Source: Cordia subcordata
Taxonomy: Eukaryota; Streptophyta; Magnoliopsida; Boraginales; Cordiaceae
Direction: 5' to 3'
Assembly: GCA_028554755.1 (NCBI GenBank)
Contig: JAPTOF010000010.1
Span: 5,864,001 to 5,928,000 of the forward strand
DNA: 64,000 bases
Shown here: positions 48,401-61,998 of the stretch, piece after piece
Layout: each line of letters begins with the position of its first letter
How positions within the stretch are numbered: position 1 is the first letter of the stretch
The notes under the pieces: model-generated
Told to the model about the DNA's origin: nothing
Databases searched by the model: none
What the model saw: the letters and a program-made list of their open reading frames with translations, nothing else
Translations under genes and position numbers: made by a program

Positions 48401-51400
48401 CTGATCCCTTTGGTTCAAAAATTCAGCCAACGGACTCATCGCTCTTTGGTTCAAAAGTTCACCCTGTTTACTCATTGCAAGCTTCTGTTGGTCAAAATTC
48501 AGCAAATGCTTCAGTGGCTTCTGGTGGTGAAACAAATCTGGTTAAACATGTTGCAGATGGACCCGTTGAGAGAAATCATGATTTTCATTTGCAGAAACAG
48601 AATGAAGACTTTGCTGCTTTGGAACAGGTTCATTTTCATTTACTGCATGGCTGCATATTTATTGCAGTTGTGATTTTGACAAAAAACATTTTCTTTCTTT
48701 ATACCTACCATACCAATTTCTTATACAGGTTGCTTGTGCCTTTGCCTGTGGATTATATTGGTTTTTATGTTGTTTTTGTGAGAAAGGTTATTTGAGGGTG
48801 TCATTTTTGGCTGAGAGAATGTAGAGGTTATCCTAATTTCTTATAATTAAACCACTTCTATCTTCTGGTCAGATTTGCAGTTATTCTGCATTTTCCAAGC
48901 AGAAACAAAAAGAAATGAGAATGGCATCATCATGCAGAAGTGTAGAGGCAATTACTTCACTTTACCATCGGTATTAGGCCCTTCCTGCTGGCCAGTTATT
49001 CTAAAACTGGGGCAAATATGTGAAAACATGACAACAGGCTGGCAAAAAGGAATTATTTTATGACTTTGTTTAATATTCAATATCACGTGAGGATTTAGAT
49101 ATAGAACTCAGAACTTATGGGTGGTATCTGGTGGATGAAACAGCTTATATGTTTTTTATTCTTTGCAATTAATGGGATATTCATTTTGTGAATTGAGCTG
49201 CTTGATCTGTTGCTGAAATTCTGTACTGAGTGCGGGGTTATTGTTGAGTTGCTTTAAAGAGAATGTGTTAATGTTGCTTGATTGGTGTCAGTTGCAGAAA
49301 GTTTATTGTCCACTATGTGGAATTTTCCCTGTAAAAAAGTTATGTCTTGCTCGGTTGCTCCTTACTTTTCTTTAGAGAAGAGCTCTCCTATATCTTCAGC
49401 GGGAGCATATATCATATTGCATGAGAAGTAAATTGCTAGAACAAAACATTCAGGTTCGCGTAAGGAGTTCAGAGATAGTAGTGAAAACTGCTGCTGCAGA
49501 CATAATTACTGCTCCTGTTTCTTTTGGGACATTGTATCTGGAATGTAATTTGAGGTCTAGATGCTATTGTGTTGTTCAAGTTTTATCTTGTGAGATGGGA
49601 ATGTATCACTTGTAATGTATTTCCAGTCTTTATCCTCATCACTCTTGCTTTGTTTTTAAGAATTGCCTTATAAGAAGCAATTCAATGATAAAAAGCTCAT
49701 GTTAGGAGGGTTCACAAATGGAATTCTGTTTTAGTTATTTGTGGTAACAAATTGATTCTTTAAAATAAATACGAATAAAGCAAATTAAGGAGTTCTGGGG
49801 TAATCAGTGAGCAGTAAAACGTTGAGCATCTTCTTAGAAGAGTGTAAAATGTGAAGAAAATCGAGCCTTGTGTATGCGTGATATTGAGAATCCTAGCAGC
49901 AGCAAAAATATGAGTCATTTAAAGTCCATATTCCTTTATGGGCAGCACACAGATTTTTTATCTTAAACCTAACACTTTTTCTGTGTTATATAGTAGATTC
50001 TCTTATATTTGGGTTTGTATGATCCAACTTTTAGGTTAATATTGGTTGTGAAAATTGTCCTTTTATGTGATTTATCAATACAATTGATTTGCCCTGAATA
50101 CTTATGGATGGTGCCATGTGCATTTTACTTTCCTGTACAATATCTAGCATTACTGGTGGTCGGATTGATAAAAAAGATAAAGCTTACATTTGAATCTTGT
50201 GGACGTGACTGAGCAGGAGAAAATTAATCCCTCTCTCTCTCTCTCTCTCTCTCTCTACCTCTGCAGCATATTGAAGATTTGACGCAAGAAAAGTTTTCTT
50301 TGCAACGAGCTCTTGAAGCTTCACGAGCTTTAGCAGACTCTTTGGCTGCTGAAAATTCGGCACTGACAGACAGTTACAACCAACAGGTTTTCTTTTGTTC
50401 TTTACTTTCTGGGTTTACATGAAATATGTTACAGCTTGTTTCAATTATTTATGCAGTCAGTGTTTCAATAAATGTCCGGGTTTTCTGTAAGCTTGATGAT
50501 ACTGGATTAATTTTACTTAAAACATTTTTATAACACTTTTATTATTTGAAAGCATCGTTCTGTATACAAATTACTTGTTCACTGGAATGGATTATTTTTA
50601 CTCATCATAGTTGTGTTATCTGTCTTTTTGTATCTTCACCGAGAAAATCAAATATCTGTAGACCTAAACCATCTCCTAATCATTATGTTAATGTTTTGTA
50701 TCACTTGTGCCTAATGATTATGTTAATGTTTTGTATCGCTTGTGTGATTCTGCTCTATACCTATTCACATTTTCTAATCAATTGGTGGCATAACTTTCAA
50801 AATTATCAAGTACTTGATCTCTTCTCATGTCTCACAGTTTCTATTTGATATTCTTTTATTTTGTTTCTTTTTAAAATAAATTTGTAATCCTGAGGTCTAT
50901 CTTTGTGTTCCTGTAGAACTGAACTGAGAATTGCTCCTTAAGTTATCCGCTGAAGGTTAAGCCTCCATTGTCACGATTTGATTAATATAGTGTTGGAGTA
51001 TCTGGCGAACCTTCACATGTTGAGGGATAGAGTTGCCAAATTGAATGCTGAATTTGTAATCTGAGGCCAGATTGAGATCTAGAACCAAGATTTCTTGGTT
51101 AAATGACCTATAGTGTTTCCTTGTTTTGTTTTGGGCTGTCCTCTATTTAGCACTGTGTATTATAGAGGCAAAAATCTATTCTCTAGATCTTCATTTGGAC
51201 CGATTGCACCATTATTTTATTTTGATGTATTTTTTTTTATTTTCTTTTGGCAGGGAAGTATAGTCAACCAGTTAAAATATGACATGGAAAAGTTACAGGA
51301 AGAAATTAAGGCCCAGCTGGTTAGTAATGAATCATTCTGACTGATCATCAATACAAACTTTGACCTTTGGGTTTGCAACTATGAGGTCTTTCTATAACCT

Positions 51401-54400
51401 TAGTTGCTTATGTATTTGATCTTTGGTGTTGCTCCTTGTACCCCTTCTTTTGTCTATTAATAAAATTTTACTTTTCAAAAGAAACTATGGGTCTTTTCTC
51501 ATGGTTACTGTGTGCACCATAATCAAACTTCTATTGCTAGATACCCGTAAACTACTCTTTGAAGCAAATAGACGATTTTATTTCTGAGAGATGTTCTATT
51601 ATAAAATAACAATGTCAACGTGAATGGATGTCGGAACTATATTGGGACAAAAATCTTCTACTGTTTTGCATAAGTAAAAGATCAACCAATTGTATAAGTA
51701 TTGGAAAGTATCGTTTCAATGCTCTAAATTACTTCGTAAAGTAAAAATACAATAAGCATGGCAAGTTACAGTACTTCTATTGAATAAACCGAATACCATC
51801 ATATATGTACTGGAATGAAGACTGGAAGGTTAAAAAGTTGATAAATTTGAGCTGATAGCTGGCCAAGGAGCTCTATAGCATCTCCATCTTGGCCTTGCAA
51901 CATTTCAGAAACTTTGCATAGCCCCACAGACCAGTATGTCTTGGCCACTTGCAGATAGCCTGCAACTGTGGCTTCTTTTCTGGTTATTTTGATATTTCAT
52001 GGATTAAGTGTGATGGATATTTTTAGGATTTTGTTCTCAAGAGATATGTTTTTCAAGGATTTAGTTCTCGACAAAGTTTATGAAATTTCTAGTAACTGTT
52101 ACACACTATTAACTTCTGATTGTGCTATTTACTGGCTGGGAATGGTTGGCTATGACCTTTTCTTCTCTATAACTGTCTCATGCTATGGACGTGTGTGTTT
52201 CTAGTATGTAAATGCTTTGGAGGTTCTTCATTGTGTTAGAGTTATATTCATAAACCAATCCAAACCCCTTGTTCCATTAGGTGTGTAAGACTTCTAGTCA
52301 TATTGTTTTATCTTCACAACATTTGATTTAGTGACCATTGTATTTATGTTAACAGGTGGAACTTGAAGCTGTGAAGCTTGAATACGCAAATGCTCAGCTG
52401 GAATGTAATGCAGCTGATGAACGTGCTAAACTATTGGCTTCTGAAGTGATAGGCTTGGAAGAGAAGGTATTTTACGACCATGGTGAAATTTTGTGAATCT
52501 CTTCTCTCTCTCTCTCTTTCCTTCTTCTTTTTTCTATCTCTTTGAGACATAGTTGGAGTGAAGTGCGAATATTACCTGCCTTTTCAGATATTTATGCTTG
52601 TATAATCTAGAAAAGTAGGAAATATAGTACAATTGATTTTGCTGGACGTTCCTTCCATTTATTATGGTCACCAGTTCTATTTTATTTTATTATATTTTTA
52701 TCTATTTCTATTAAGAAGTTATGTAGATATGAATGGTAAGAAAATGTAGCTTATAAATGAACAACTGATTGATTGAGAAAAGGCGTCAGTTCATCTTCCA
52801 GATATTTGGAGGAGAAATTCTGGAATTGAATAATCTGTTCCAGAAAAACCTTGTTAACCAACTACTGCTAATCTGTTAACTCAACGTTCCTAAAATCGGG
52901 TCTATGTTTGGCGAAATATATTGTTGGAATCAAATTTAGGGCGGTGAACGAAACCCTTTGTCTTTTTGAGAATTCTGCGATTGCTAGGTATTATTGATGC
53001 TTAATAGACTGAAGTGTAAGATATCCAAATATTTATTAATGTAGCTTGTGGCAGTGCACTTCTGTTTGACCAGCAAAACTTATTGTTGAAGATGATGGGA
53101 AAGGGGTTGTAACTTGATTGTTCTGTGAAGCCAGAGGTTCCTGTTTCAGTTTGAAAAAATCGAGATCTAGGTCGAAAGAGTGCTATTTTTCACATATTTA
53201 CCTTCCTAACTTGTTGGCCCGCAAGAGATAAATGCCTCTCAAGAATTGTAATTGGAATGTCCATTTTGTTCAGGAAGATTGTCAAATGTGTAAAATATGA
53301 TCAACTTGGATTTTGGATTTTGTTTATTTTGTGAACAACGTAATGCTACATACATCTGATGGGCAAAAAGCCTCAGCCAATCACCCTGCTTCTCCATTTA
53401 GTCTAGTTTGTCCATCTTCCGGATGGGATTGAGCAGCTACCTTGGTAGCTTTCTGCACTACGAATGAGTTTCTCTAAGAACATCCAGACATGTTTATATA
53501 GTTTTGTTAAGTTTTTTATATGCCTTGTACAAAAACTTACGTTGACAATCCAAAACATGGATGCCCTAGATGCTTGATATTTCTTTCCTATATAAGCGGA
53601 TAAAATCTCTTTTTTGTTCTTTTGCACTCAGCAGTGTTTAAAGTTTCTTGTTTGATAGACCTTTTCTTTTTCTTTCATTGGAATAATTAACTACTGCTAT
53701 ATGTATGCAGGCACTCCGACTGAGGTCTAATGAGCTAAAACTTGAGAGACAGCTGGAAAATACACAAGCGGAAATTTCTTCTTTAAAGTAAGATTAGTGC
53801 TTAGACTAAATTTGTATCATCCATTTCACTTGTTATCTCTCTCTTTCATGTGACCCTGCCTGGGAAAATAGCTGCAAGAAATCAGTTTACAACCGGAGAC
53901 TAACTATTATCCTAATGATAGGACATCCAATTGGTGTCCCAACTAAAAGTTTCACAAAACAATTGTATCAACATCATAGGTGGCAGTCCCAATAAGCCCG
54001 TTATGTATGACTATGAAAACTTTGACCTAACAGTGAAATAATGAGGGCCTCTTCAGTCACTGAAACCTTTTTCCTTCTCTTGTTGTCTTTTAATTTTCTT
54101 ATAGTCTCCCTTTGTTAAAAGGTTGCATGAAAGAATTTGATAAAGAAATAGTGAACGTGAAATGGACATACTTACTAAAACATTTAGTTCCAAGAAAAGT
54201 TTTGAAGACTGTGAACTTGTCCTGGCTGAAATTTTTGACACTTTGCTATATATGCTTTCCTTTGTACCATTGGTAGCGAACAATATCTTTGGCAATTGGC
54301 ATATAAAATGCCTTTTCTCCATTGGTGACTAATTGTGATATACCAGTTATACATGAACTCTGCCCTGGCCACAATGCTAATGGTTTCTTTTACTTGTATT

Positions 54401-57400
54401 GATTATCATTTTGCTTTTCCCCCACTTTCAGTTTCATTCTCCATAATGCAGCACTTTTAATGTTATTCTTTGTTGGATTTTGCAGAAAGAAAATGTCAAG
54501 CTTGGAAAAAGAACGTCAAGATCTACAGTCAACAATAGATGCTTTACAAGAAGGTGGGAAGCTGGTTCTGCTTACTATTCTTTTGCCCCTTTTTTTCCTC
54601 TCTTTCTTTTTCAAGTATCCTACTGAAGAAGGAAGGTGAAACGAGAGAAAAGGGAATTCCTTTGTAAATTTTCTCGTTTAATTCTCAGAGCGTGGTAGAA
54701 TTCCTGTTTTCAGCCTCTTTACTCTCCTCTTTTCTTCTTTTGGTTTTACATCATCCCACATGACATAGGGCCTGTTTGGATTGGCTTTTTTTCAAGAAAA
54801 AGTACTTTTTTTCCTGAAAAAGTTACATTAAATTTGCAATAACTATTAGATTTGGCTTCCAAAAAAGCTGAAACTCTGAAAAAGCTCAAATACAGCCTTT
54901 TTTAGAAGCCAGAATTTTCAGCTTTTCAAAAAAAGTTATTTTTCAAAAGCTGTTAAAAAAAGTGCTTTTGAAAAAAGCCAATCCAAACGAACCCATAGTA
55001 TTAATTTCCTACAGAACATTTAGGGACTGACAATTGCTGTAGATGAGGGATCTTGTGATGTCTTTCTCAACTTCTGTTTGAAAGTTGTACTCTGATCTGT
55101 TGGCTGCAATACCAAGTTATTCGACTAAAGTAAAGAAGAAACAGTTGAAGTGAAAATCAAAGACAATAATTCCCATTTATAAAGGCTATTAGCTTCTCTT
55201 GTAGCATTTGCCACAGAGAATATCCTAAAAGTTTACATGGAGGAAAATGTTTGACATATACAGGAGTAAAGTCCTTTACTACTTTCTGGCTAAGTATATA
55301 GGTGATTAGCTTTCAAAAGATATAGGAACTTGTATGGTGGGATAAGATTAGGTAGCCATTTTAAAGATTTTCCACTAGGAAGCCAGGTCCAATAGAGCTC
55401 TTACAAATACACTTGCTAGAAGCTCTTAATTTATTGCAGTTCAGATGACCTACAGACTATTGGAATGAAGGTATCCTCTCACAAAATTTTTGAAGAGCCT
55501 AGTGATTTCAGTTTAGCGTGCAAAGTCAAAGTTTTCACAAAATGGGTAAACAAATAACTAACGATTTAGTACATAATTTGGATTTGTTGTATACTTGATT
55601 GATAGGTTGAGGGAGACATTAAGATGAATGACTGGTTGGTTTACGTAATGGAAGAAAGCAGTACGTAGAACTGGATCCATGCTAAAACTTTCATCATTCT
55701 TGCAGACTCTGCCCCTTTTGAATGGAGATGGATGCATGTCTATCATTTTCATTGCTTGATATATGAATGAGCACACCGCTAAGTGATGCTCAAAATACTT
55801 GAGCTTGCTCAAAATACTTGAGCTTGCCCAAAATGCACTATCTGTGTTATCTAGGAGCTTGAGTGGTTCTTGAAGTTTTGATATCCTTCTGTATAAAGAT
55901 GGAAGTCTTTCTAGGATGACTTTATCCCGCCACTTTTTCTGTTTGTTTGTTTTGTGCATAGCTGGATATAGATCAATAATTTGGCCTTCGCTGAAGTTGT
56001 TATCATCATGACAATACAGTGAATTTGGTGTAGGGTCAAAACACTACTTTCCTCACATCTCTTTATGTGTATGTGTAAACAAATTTGTGATTGTTATGCT
56101 TTCTCAATTCTTCTCATCTGTCGTTCTCTTCTACAGAGAAGAAGCTATTGCATTCCAAACTAAGGAAAGCTTTTGCAAGTGGGAAGTCGGCTGATGCTAG
56201 GGAGAGCACTGTTAATAAAAATGACGTGTCAACTTCAACAGCTGATCTTGGTGTGTTTTTGGATTATTCTTTCCTTTGTTCACTTTGACCTCTTCACTTG
56301 ATGACATACTCAATACATTATATATTGATCTGTACCTGGGTTTTTTTGGTCTATATGGTTTGCCATTTATTTTAAAGGGAATGATAGGATCAGCTAAGAA
56401 TTACTCTTCAATTTTTTGGAATTTTGACTCATGATGACCAAAGTATACGAAAAAATTTGCTCAACGTGAGCATAACACCGGTTTCAAGATGCTAGTGGAT
56501 TCGCAACCATGCCAATTGTTCCCAAGTCATTGCCTTGGGAATTTGTTTAAACAGATGTCACCTGTAAAACCTCCAACAAAGAATTAAGCCTCACATCTTA
56601 TAGCCAGCCAGCTATCGTATAAGTCAAGACATATTCCCATCTAGCTTATCTCAGGAGAAATTGGACTGGGGATAAGCTAGTAACTAACCTTCTTACAGTT
56701 GAGGCTAGGGTATATTTTCTATTGAGATGGGGACTAATTTGTATTTTTGTAGTGCATTGTTGAGTACTGGGTGATAATATTAGTAATTAAATCTCTTGAT
56801 TGGATTTACCCTGGCTTAGATTTGTGGAACATTTTGCTAACTCATTGGCCCTACTTGTTTTTTTTTTTTTTGTTACTTCGCTTGACCATAGTTTTCTTTT
56901 ACTCTTTACTGTGCACCAAAAAAGCCACGTGCTAATTCCTATCTTTTGGAGAAATATTCTCTTTGGTTTTCCCAATTATCTTTCGCTGATTCTTATTGCA
57001 TGTCCTTGTTGGCAATTCAGAGGATGCTGATGATGCTGCCTCCACCACAGGCGCTCCTAATGCTAATCCAACTTCCTCTCTTGGAACCCATGCCTCAAGT
57101 TCTCCGCCTCTAAACGAGAATATCCAGTTTAGCCTTGATGAAATATCCTTGACAATTCCTCCTGAGCAGATGGGAATGATCCAGAACATTAATACTTTAA
57201 TCTCTGAGGTAAAGACCTATTTCCATGGTTGGTATTCCCTTATCTGATTGATTATCGTCTTGCACAAGTGCATGGATGAATTGACGAAAATATTTCTTGT
57301 TGCCGTGAGCAATTTTCAGCTTGCAATGGAGAAAGAAGAATTGATCCAAACGTTGTCAGCTGAGTTGTCCCAAAGTTCTAAGCTTAAGGTAACTTACTTG

Positions 57401-59097
57401 TTCCCCCCCCCCCCCCCCCTTCTTCTTGCGAGGTAAGCTTAAGGTAACTTGATTGCATGTTTTTTCCAATTTGTTGACCCATTATCCACTGAGTTCTGCT
57501 GCTGACTGGGGGCGGTAAAAGGTTTAGCACTGACCAAAAAACTAAACAAAAGCTTGTGGAACTGCTGTGTCAATGCATGGTTTATAGATAGTATGATTTG
57601 CAGCATTCTGGGTTGAATTTCTCTCTGGCTTCTGGCAGACTTTTCAGAAATTGCGTTTCTGTTTCTTGCCTAGATTACTGGGACTCACTGACTAATTAGT
57701 AACCTTCTCTTTGTCCATGGTAGATTGTAGATTCTGCCTGAACTATGTAAGAGTTGCCAATTTCTTATAGAAGTTGACTTGTGTTCAACTTACCCGTGAA
57801 AATTCCTGCTGGACTTTTAAAAGAGATTAAATTTGCTTCTGAATTCCCATCTTTTATCTGAATTATATAGTACTCACACATAGCAATTTTGTGCTGGTGT
57901 TATTGGTAATAAAACAATTGTTTGGGAAGGACTGTTTTACTATAAGCGTAATGGCTGGACTTGTTTTCTGCTTTTGGGTTATGAAATATTTTAGCTGGCT
58001 AGCTAGGATGCAGCTATTCAAGAGTATGGCTATATGTTTGTTTTACAATTTTGTTGGATTCTCTTTTATTTTCTTTTTCTTCCAGTGTTTCCGTCTTTTC
58101 TGATTTTGTTGCATTCTCTTATATTTTCTCTTCTTTTAGTGTTCATGGTTTTTCCAGAATTGTTCCTTTAAAGTCATATCTTGGATATACTAATATGTCC
58201 TTCAAGTAGATGAATTTTGATGTGAATTTTGGTGAGGAAACATATTAAGGTAACTTGGAAATACATTTTCAATTGTTGCATAGGATTTGTAGCACATGAT
58301 TTTATGCATTAAGTGATCTCTGCAAGCAAGTGGCTCTGTAATTTCTTGGGTACTTATAAATCGACATGCTTGTTGGGTAAACAATATTAGGAAGTAAGGG
58401 AGCACTTATTATATGAATTTGATATTGTTCAAACTTTCTTTTGCATCTTACCATCTTTCGAACAATTTTTTGGACAAAGGAACTGAACACAGAGTTAATG
58501 AGAAAGCTTGAAGCTCAAACACAAAGATTGGAACTTCTGACTGCACAAAGTATGGCGAACGAGAATATCTCAGTGAAACAAGCAGATTCTCGCAACCTGC
58601 ATGACAGCACCACATATGCAGATGAAGGGGATGAGGTATTCTGTCTAGTGATCTTTGTTCTCTTTTACTGCAGTTTGTTCTAGAGTCATTTTGACAGATT
58701 CAATATTTTTGCATTTGTAGTTCTCTTAGAGAGACACCTTAGTTTCCCAGGCTTGATTCATTATCCCAATTTCAATTCAAGTGCAATATTTCTGCTTAAA
58801 GTTCTGAATAGTCTGCTTCTTTTCTTTTTTTCCCCCCCTTTCAGTTTTTGCACTGTCTACTTAAGAATGAACACTTCGTTGTCAGCAAACTGAATGTCAA
58901 TTTTGTTGTTTTTCATTGTCAATTTTATCGTTCAAATAGCTAGTTTCTCAACTTCTATCCATTCAAGGGGTCCAATGATTTAAATTTGACGTCTGCCATT
59001 TCCTTTATTGTACTAGGTCGTTGAAAGGGTGTTGGGCTGGATAATGAAGCTCTTCCCCGGAGGACCATCTAGACGGCGAACCAGCAAACTTCTTTAA
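45427..59097 (+). CDS. BLI: BLISTER-like coiled-coil protein
   Basis: Thirteen exons: 45427-45483, 47283-47970, 48107-48627, 50267-50386, 51254-51319, 52356-52466, 53711-53787, 54486-54553, 56137-56250, 57021-57208, 57320-57388, 58480-58635, 59017-59097. They total 2316 bases, 771 residues; Arabidopsis BLI is slightly shorter as I recall. The N-terminus (MASAQVLKKQEHLEAGKRK, then LEEFRRKKAAERAKK) and C-terminus (ERVLGWIMKLFPGGPSRRR) are BLI signatures. Order: basic N-terminus (1-35), Ser/Asn-rich low-complexity region (about 36-410), long coiled coil (about 415-600), a less ordered stretch, then a second coiled coil (about 665-730). In Arabidopsis BLI binds the Polycomb protein CLF and affects development and stress responses. 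Intron 1 is 1.8 kb. Exon 11 has a duplicated splice donor (see findings). No break is seen. Confidence 0.95.
50676..50745. repeat. 35-bp tandem duplication in a BLISTER intron
   Basis: CTAATCATTATGTTAATG at 50676 and CTAATGATTATGTTAATG at 50711 begin two 35-base units that end CACTTGTGC and CGCTTGTGT. They lie between exons 4 and 5. Confidence 0.9.
54768..54994. mobile_element. Fold-back MITE, family B, copy 2, in BLISTER intron 8
   Basis: GGGCCTGTTTGGATTGGC at the left mirrors GCCAATCCAAACGAACCC at the right, and the body matches 43379-43607. ATA flanks both ends, but this may be chance. It lies between exons 8 (ending 54553) and 9 (starting 56137), away from the splice sites. Confidence 0.85.
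55788..55825. repeat. 19-bp tandem duplication, self-complementary unit
   Basis: GCTCAAAATACTTGAGCTT occurs twice head to tail (55788-55806, 55807-55825). Each unit holds the inverted repeat CTCAA/TTGAG. It lies in BLISTER intron 8. Confidence 0.95.
57379..57450. repeat. Direct repeat of the exon 11 splice donor flanking a run of 17 C
   Basis: TAAGCTTAAGGTAACTT occurs at 57379-57395, spanning the exon 11 end and its GT, and again at 57434-57450. Between them is C17 (57403-57419). The second copy offers an identical donor 55 bases downstream. Confidence 0.95.
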
Positions 59098-61556
59098 ATT
59101 TGTGATTGAAAGTTTTGTTGGCAAGATATTCCGTGCAGATCCGCCATTGTTCTTCCCGGCATTTAGCTGGATGTGGCAAGATAGACGTTGCTGTGTGTAT
59201 ATTGAAGGACACTCGTACGTATCCATTCTTTTTCTGCAAAGAGCAATTTTTGTAAGAGTCCATATTTGAGGAAGATGTGATTTTCATTTATTGAGAGAGA
59301 TGGTAACGAAAGTTGTCCTTGATTTTGCATTAGTCATGGTGTTCTATGTCTAATTCTACTCAATATAGGAAAAATATAGGAGTTTATACAACATTGTAAT
59401 ACGAGAGACTGTACCATATGTTGGTTCTGAGTAAAATCTGGCTTCTGTAAGACAGAGGTGCACTTTGTGGCTATAAAAGAAAGTGTACTTTTGAGGGCCT
59501 TGAGAGCCCAATATAAGAAAATATTGTTCTAGTGTTTATAACGTTTGGTTCCCAAGGAAATCTTGGCGCTTGACAATTCAAATAAGCAACGCTTAACTTA
59601 ACGTTCATGAAGTTGAACTATCCAATCAATGGAGTTCTTATGAAGGCATTGAGACACTGTTGCATCTAGTAGTTTAACGGTTAATCTAATGAAAGGCAAA
59701 TGATGTAAAGAGGTGCTCGTATGTTTTTATTTCCAAAGATAGTATGCATATTATACGTGCATTAATTCACAACTTATCTATTAATTACAATTATATTGTT
59801 CGCAATTTTTCCTCAAGGACATGGATTAGGGGCGATCTCAACATTCTGGAGAAATCTTCATTCCATAGTTAGAACTTGTATGTGCTTTATCGGTTGATAA
59901 AATCAAGCTGAAGGATCCAACATTTTCAAGGTTATATAAGCTAAAGGGAGATATTAGATACTATTCACAATTCAAAAATGCCATTGGTGTTGTAGATGTT
60001 GCAATGTTTTCGTTGTTGAATCACAAAACCTAATTCAATATATAGGAACAAAAAAGAATACACAGTGTGTGATGGTTGTATGAGTGATTGGGATATGCGT
60101 TTAATATTTGCATGGGTAGGATGGGAAAGATATGTAACACGATAGCAAATTTCTTGAGCGAGCTCTTAGACAAGATAATTTTAGATTTCCTAAACCAACT
60201 TAAAGCTAATATTTCAATGATTTTTATTTTTTTCATAATTTTAAAAATATTATTTTAATGACTTGTAAGAGAATAATATCTGATTACCCAATGTCAATCA
60301 CATTCTTAGGTCCTTGTAAAAATGAGAGGAATTACATTTTTTAATTTTCTAAAGTCAACCGCATTTAGAAATTATAATAATTTTTTTTTAATTATTACCA
60401 CTTAAGGTTGCGAACCATGATTGAGTCAGATACATTTCATTCGAAAAAGAAATATTCAAAATTTTGTGCGCCATGTCCCAGTATTCTATGCCACAAGAAC
60501 TTTACAGCCTGTTAGGCTAAATTTATTTGGACTTATAAATTGTAAATAGTAAAAAATTTATAAGGGAAATTTTTTTTTTCTAAAAACTTATAATTTGCAA
60601 AATAAGCCGAGCCAAACGGGTTGATCTCTTGAGAGAGTTTGAAGTTGAGTTTAACCCTTAACAAAATCTCAAATTCGTCCCCCTTGAAGTACAAAGGCCT
60701 GATGTCCCATTCAGTTCCTCATATTAATTTTTTTTTACGATTAAATTTCTTATTTTTAAAACACAAAAGATTAATTCTTTATCTTTATAATTTGTGATTA
60801 CATCAATACGCACCTAAAAAAACGAGCAAAGATAATAATCTAGCCATGCCGTTCATGATTAAATTAGTGGCCACTGAAAAATGGGCAAAAACAACAATTC
60901 AGACACAAAAAGAAAAATAGTATATACAATATTTTTTTTTTATGTTAAACATATTCGACCAAATCATACATCCATAAATCATTATTCTACGTACATCTTA
61001 CATGTTCAAATTGTTAATTTTTTAACAATCTTTTATCTGAATACTGATAACTTTATAAATGATCACCATAAAAAAACCAATTTGTCACGTCTTAAAAATA
61101 AGAGGAGACCTGACTGGTTGATCCAAATACAAAAATCAGCTAAAACGTTAACGTTTTCTTAGTAGTGAAGTGGCCAAGTGGGTAACGCCCCAACCGTTAG
61201 TGACTCGTGTAAATCACTCGTGTCTCCACCAAGTGGCCACGTCGATACTACGAAGCCTCCCCCGTGGAACACATCAAATGGTCAAATCCAAGCCTCAGAA
61301 ACACATCCTTAACTCCACCCAAAAAAATGGATTGCATACACACACACACACACATATGTATACATATATATACATGCAGTATACATATATATAGACTATG
61401 AGTGCATGATGTGTCTGAACGATAAGAGCCAACAACACGTAAAGAGAGCAAGGGTGTCTTCTTCTCTTGATATCTTTGGGTGGTAAATTATATTTTGCAA
61501 AAGAAGAAAAGAGAAGAAGGGAAAAAAAAAAGAAAAAAAAAAAAGAGAACCAATCA
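59098..61556. other. BLISTER 3' flank and F-box upstream region
   Basis: The first 300-400 bases should hold the BLISTER 3' UTR. 59500-61150 is AT-rich with a possible MITE at 60507-60620 and no gene. 61160-61300 is less AT-rich (with GTGGCCACGTCG near 61232) and probably belongs to the F-box promoter. A CA/TA repeat tract follows at 61337-61393. Confidence 0.55.
60507..60620. mobile_element. Probable MITE related to family A
   Basis: The left end GCCTGTTAGGCTAAATTTAT and the reversed right end CCCGTTTGGCTCGGCTTATT are similar, and the inside carries mirrored CTTATAA/TTATAAG motifs. It is short and AT-rich; the target duplication is unclear. Confidence 0.45.
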
Positions 61557-61916
61557 ATGGAAAAAGATCATAGGAAGCAAAAAGGCAAGATAATACAAGA
61601 TGGTGATGCTATATTGGCATCTTCTTCACCATCTTCGTTGTGTGATGGAAATGGTGGTTGGGCTGCGAAGAGAAAGAAGCTGAGAAAAATCCATATCCAA
61701 CAAGAAGAAGAAGAAGAAGAAGAAGAAGAAGAAGAAGAAGAAGAAAAGAAAAGGGATGGTGGTGATGGTGTTTTGGAGGACCCATTGGTGGTGTTGGGCT
61801 CAGATGTGATGGTGAGAACACTGAGCCGTCTCGACGCATGCAGCGTGGCACAATGTCTTGTTGTTTCTCGTGGCTGGCGAGTTGTTGCTTCCGATGATGC
61901 TATTTGGAGCTTCAAG
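61557..61916 (+). CDS. F-box protein, first exon (gene runs off the window)
   Basis: An open frame of 120 codons ends at a plausible donor (TTCAAG before GTTGGT, phase 0). After a basic N-terminus comes a run of about 15 Glu (encoded by a GAA/GAG microsatellite at 61701-61745), then an F-box: VLGSDVMVRTLSRLDACSVA and QCLVVSRGWRVVASDDAIWS (about residues 79-118). F-box proteins bind SKP1 in SCF ubiquitin ligases and choose targets through later domains, not visible here. A start at 61467 is also in frame but would add a poly-Lys run, so ATG 61557 is preferred. Without the later exons the target class and exact orthologue cannot be named. The frame stays open to 62072, so an unspliced short form cannot be excluded. 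Confidence 0.78.
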
Positions 61917-61998
61917 GTTGGTTGCTCTTCTGCTTGGCTTTTTACCTCTCTTAACTGTTTAGTGCTCATTTTATTCCTTTTTTTTTTTTTTTTAAATA

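Noticed and set aside
55558..55959. 133-codon minus-strand frame
   Set aside because: It lies in BLISTER intron 8, includes a 19-bp tandem repeat, and resembles no known protein.
61568..61969. 133-codon minus-strand frame rich in Ser
   Set aside because: It is antisense to the F-box exon; the Ser run is the complement of the poly-Glu microsatellite.
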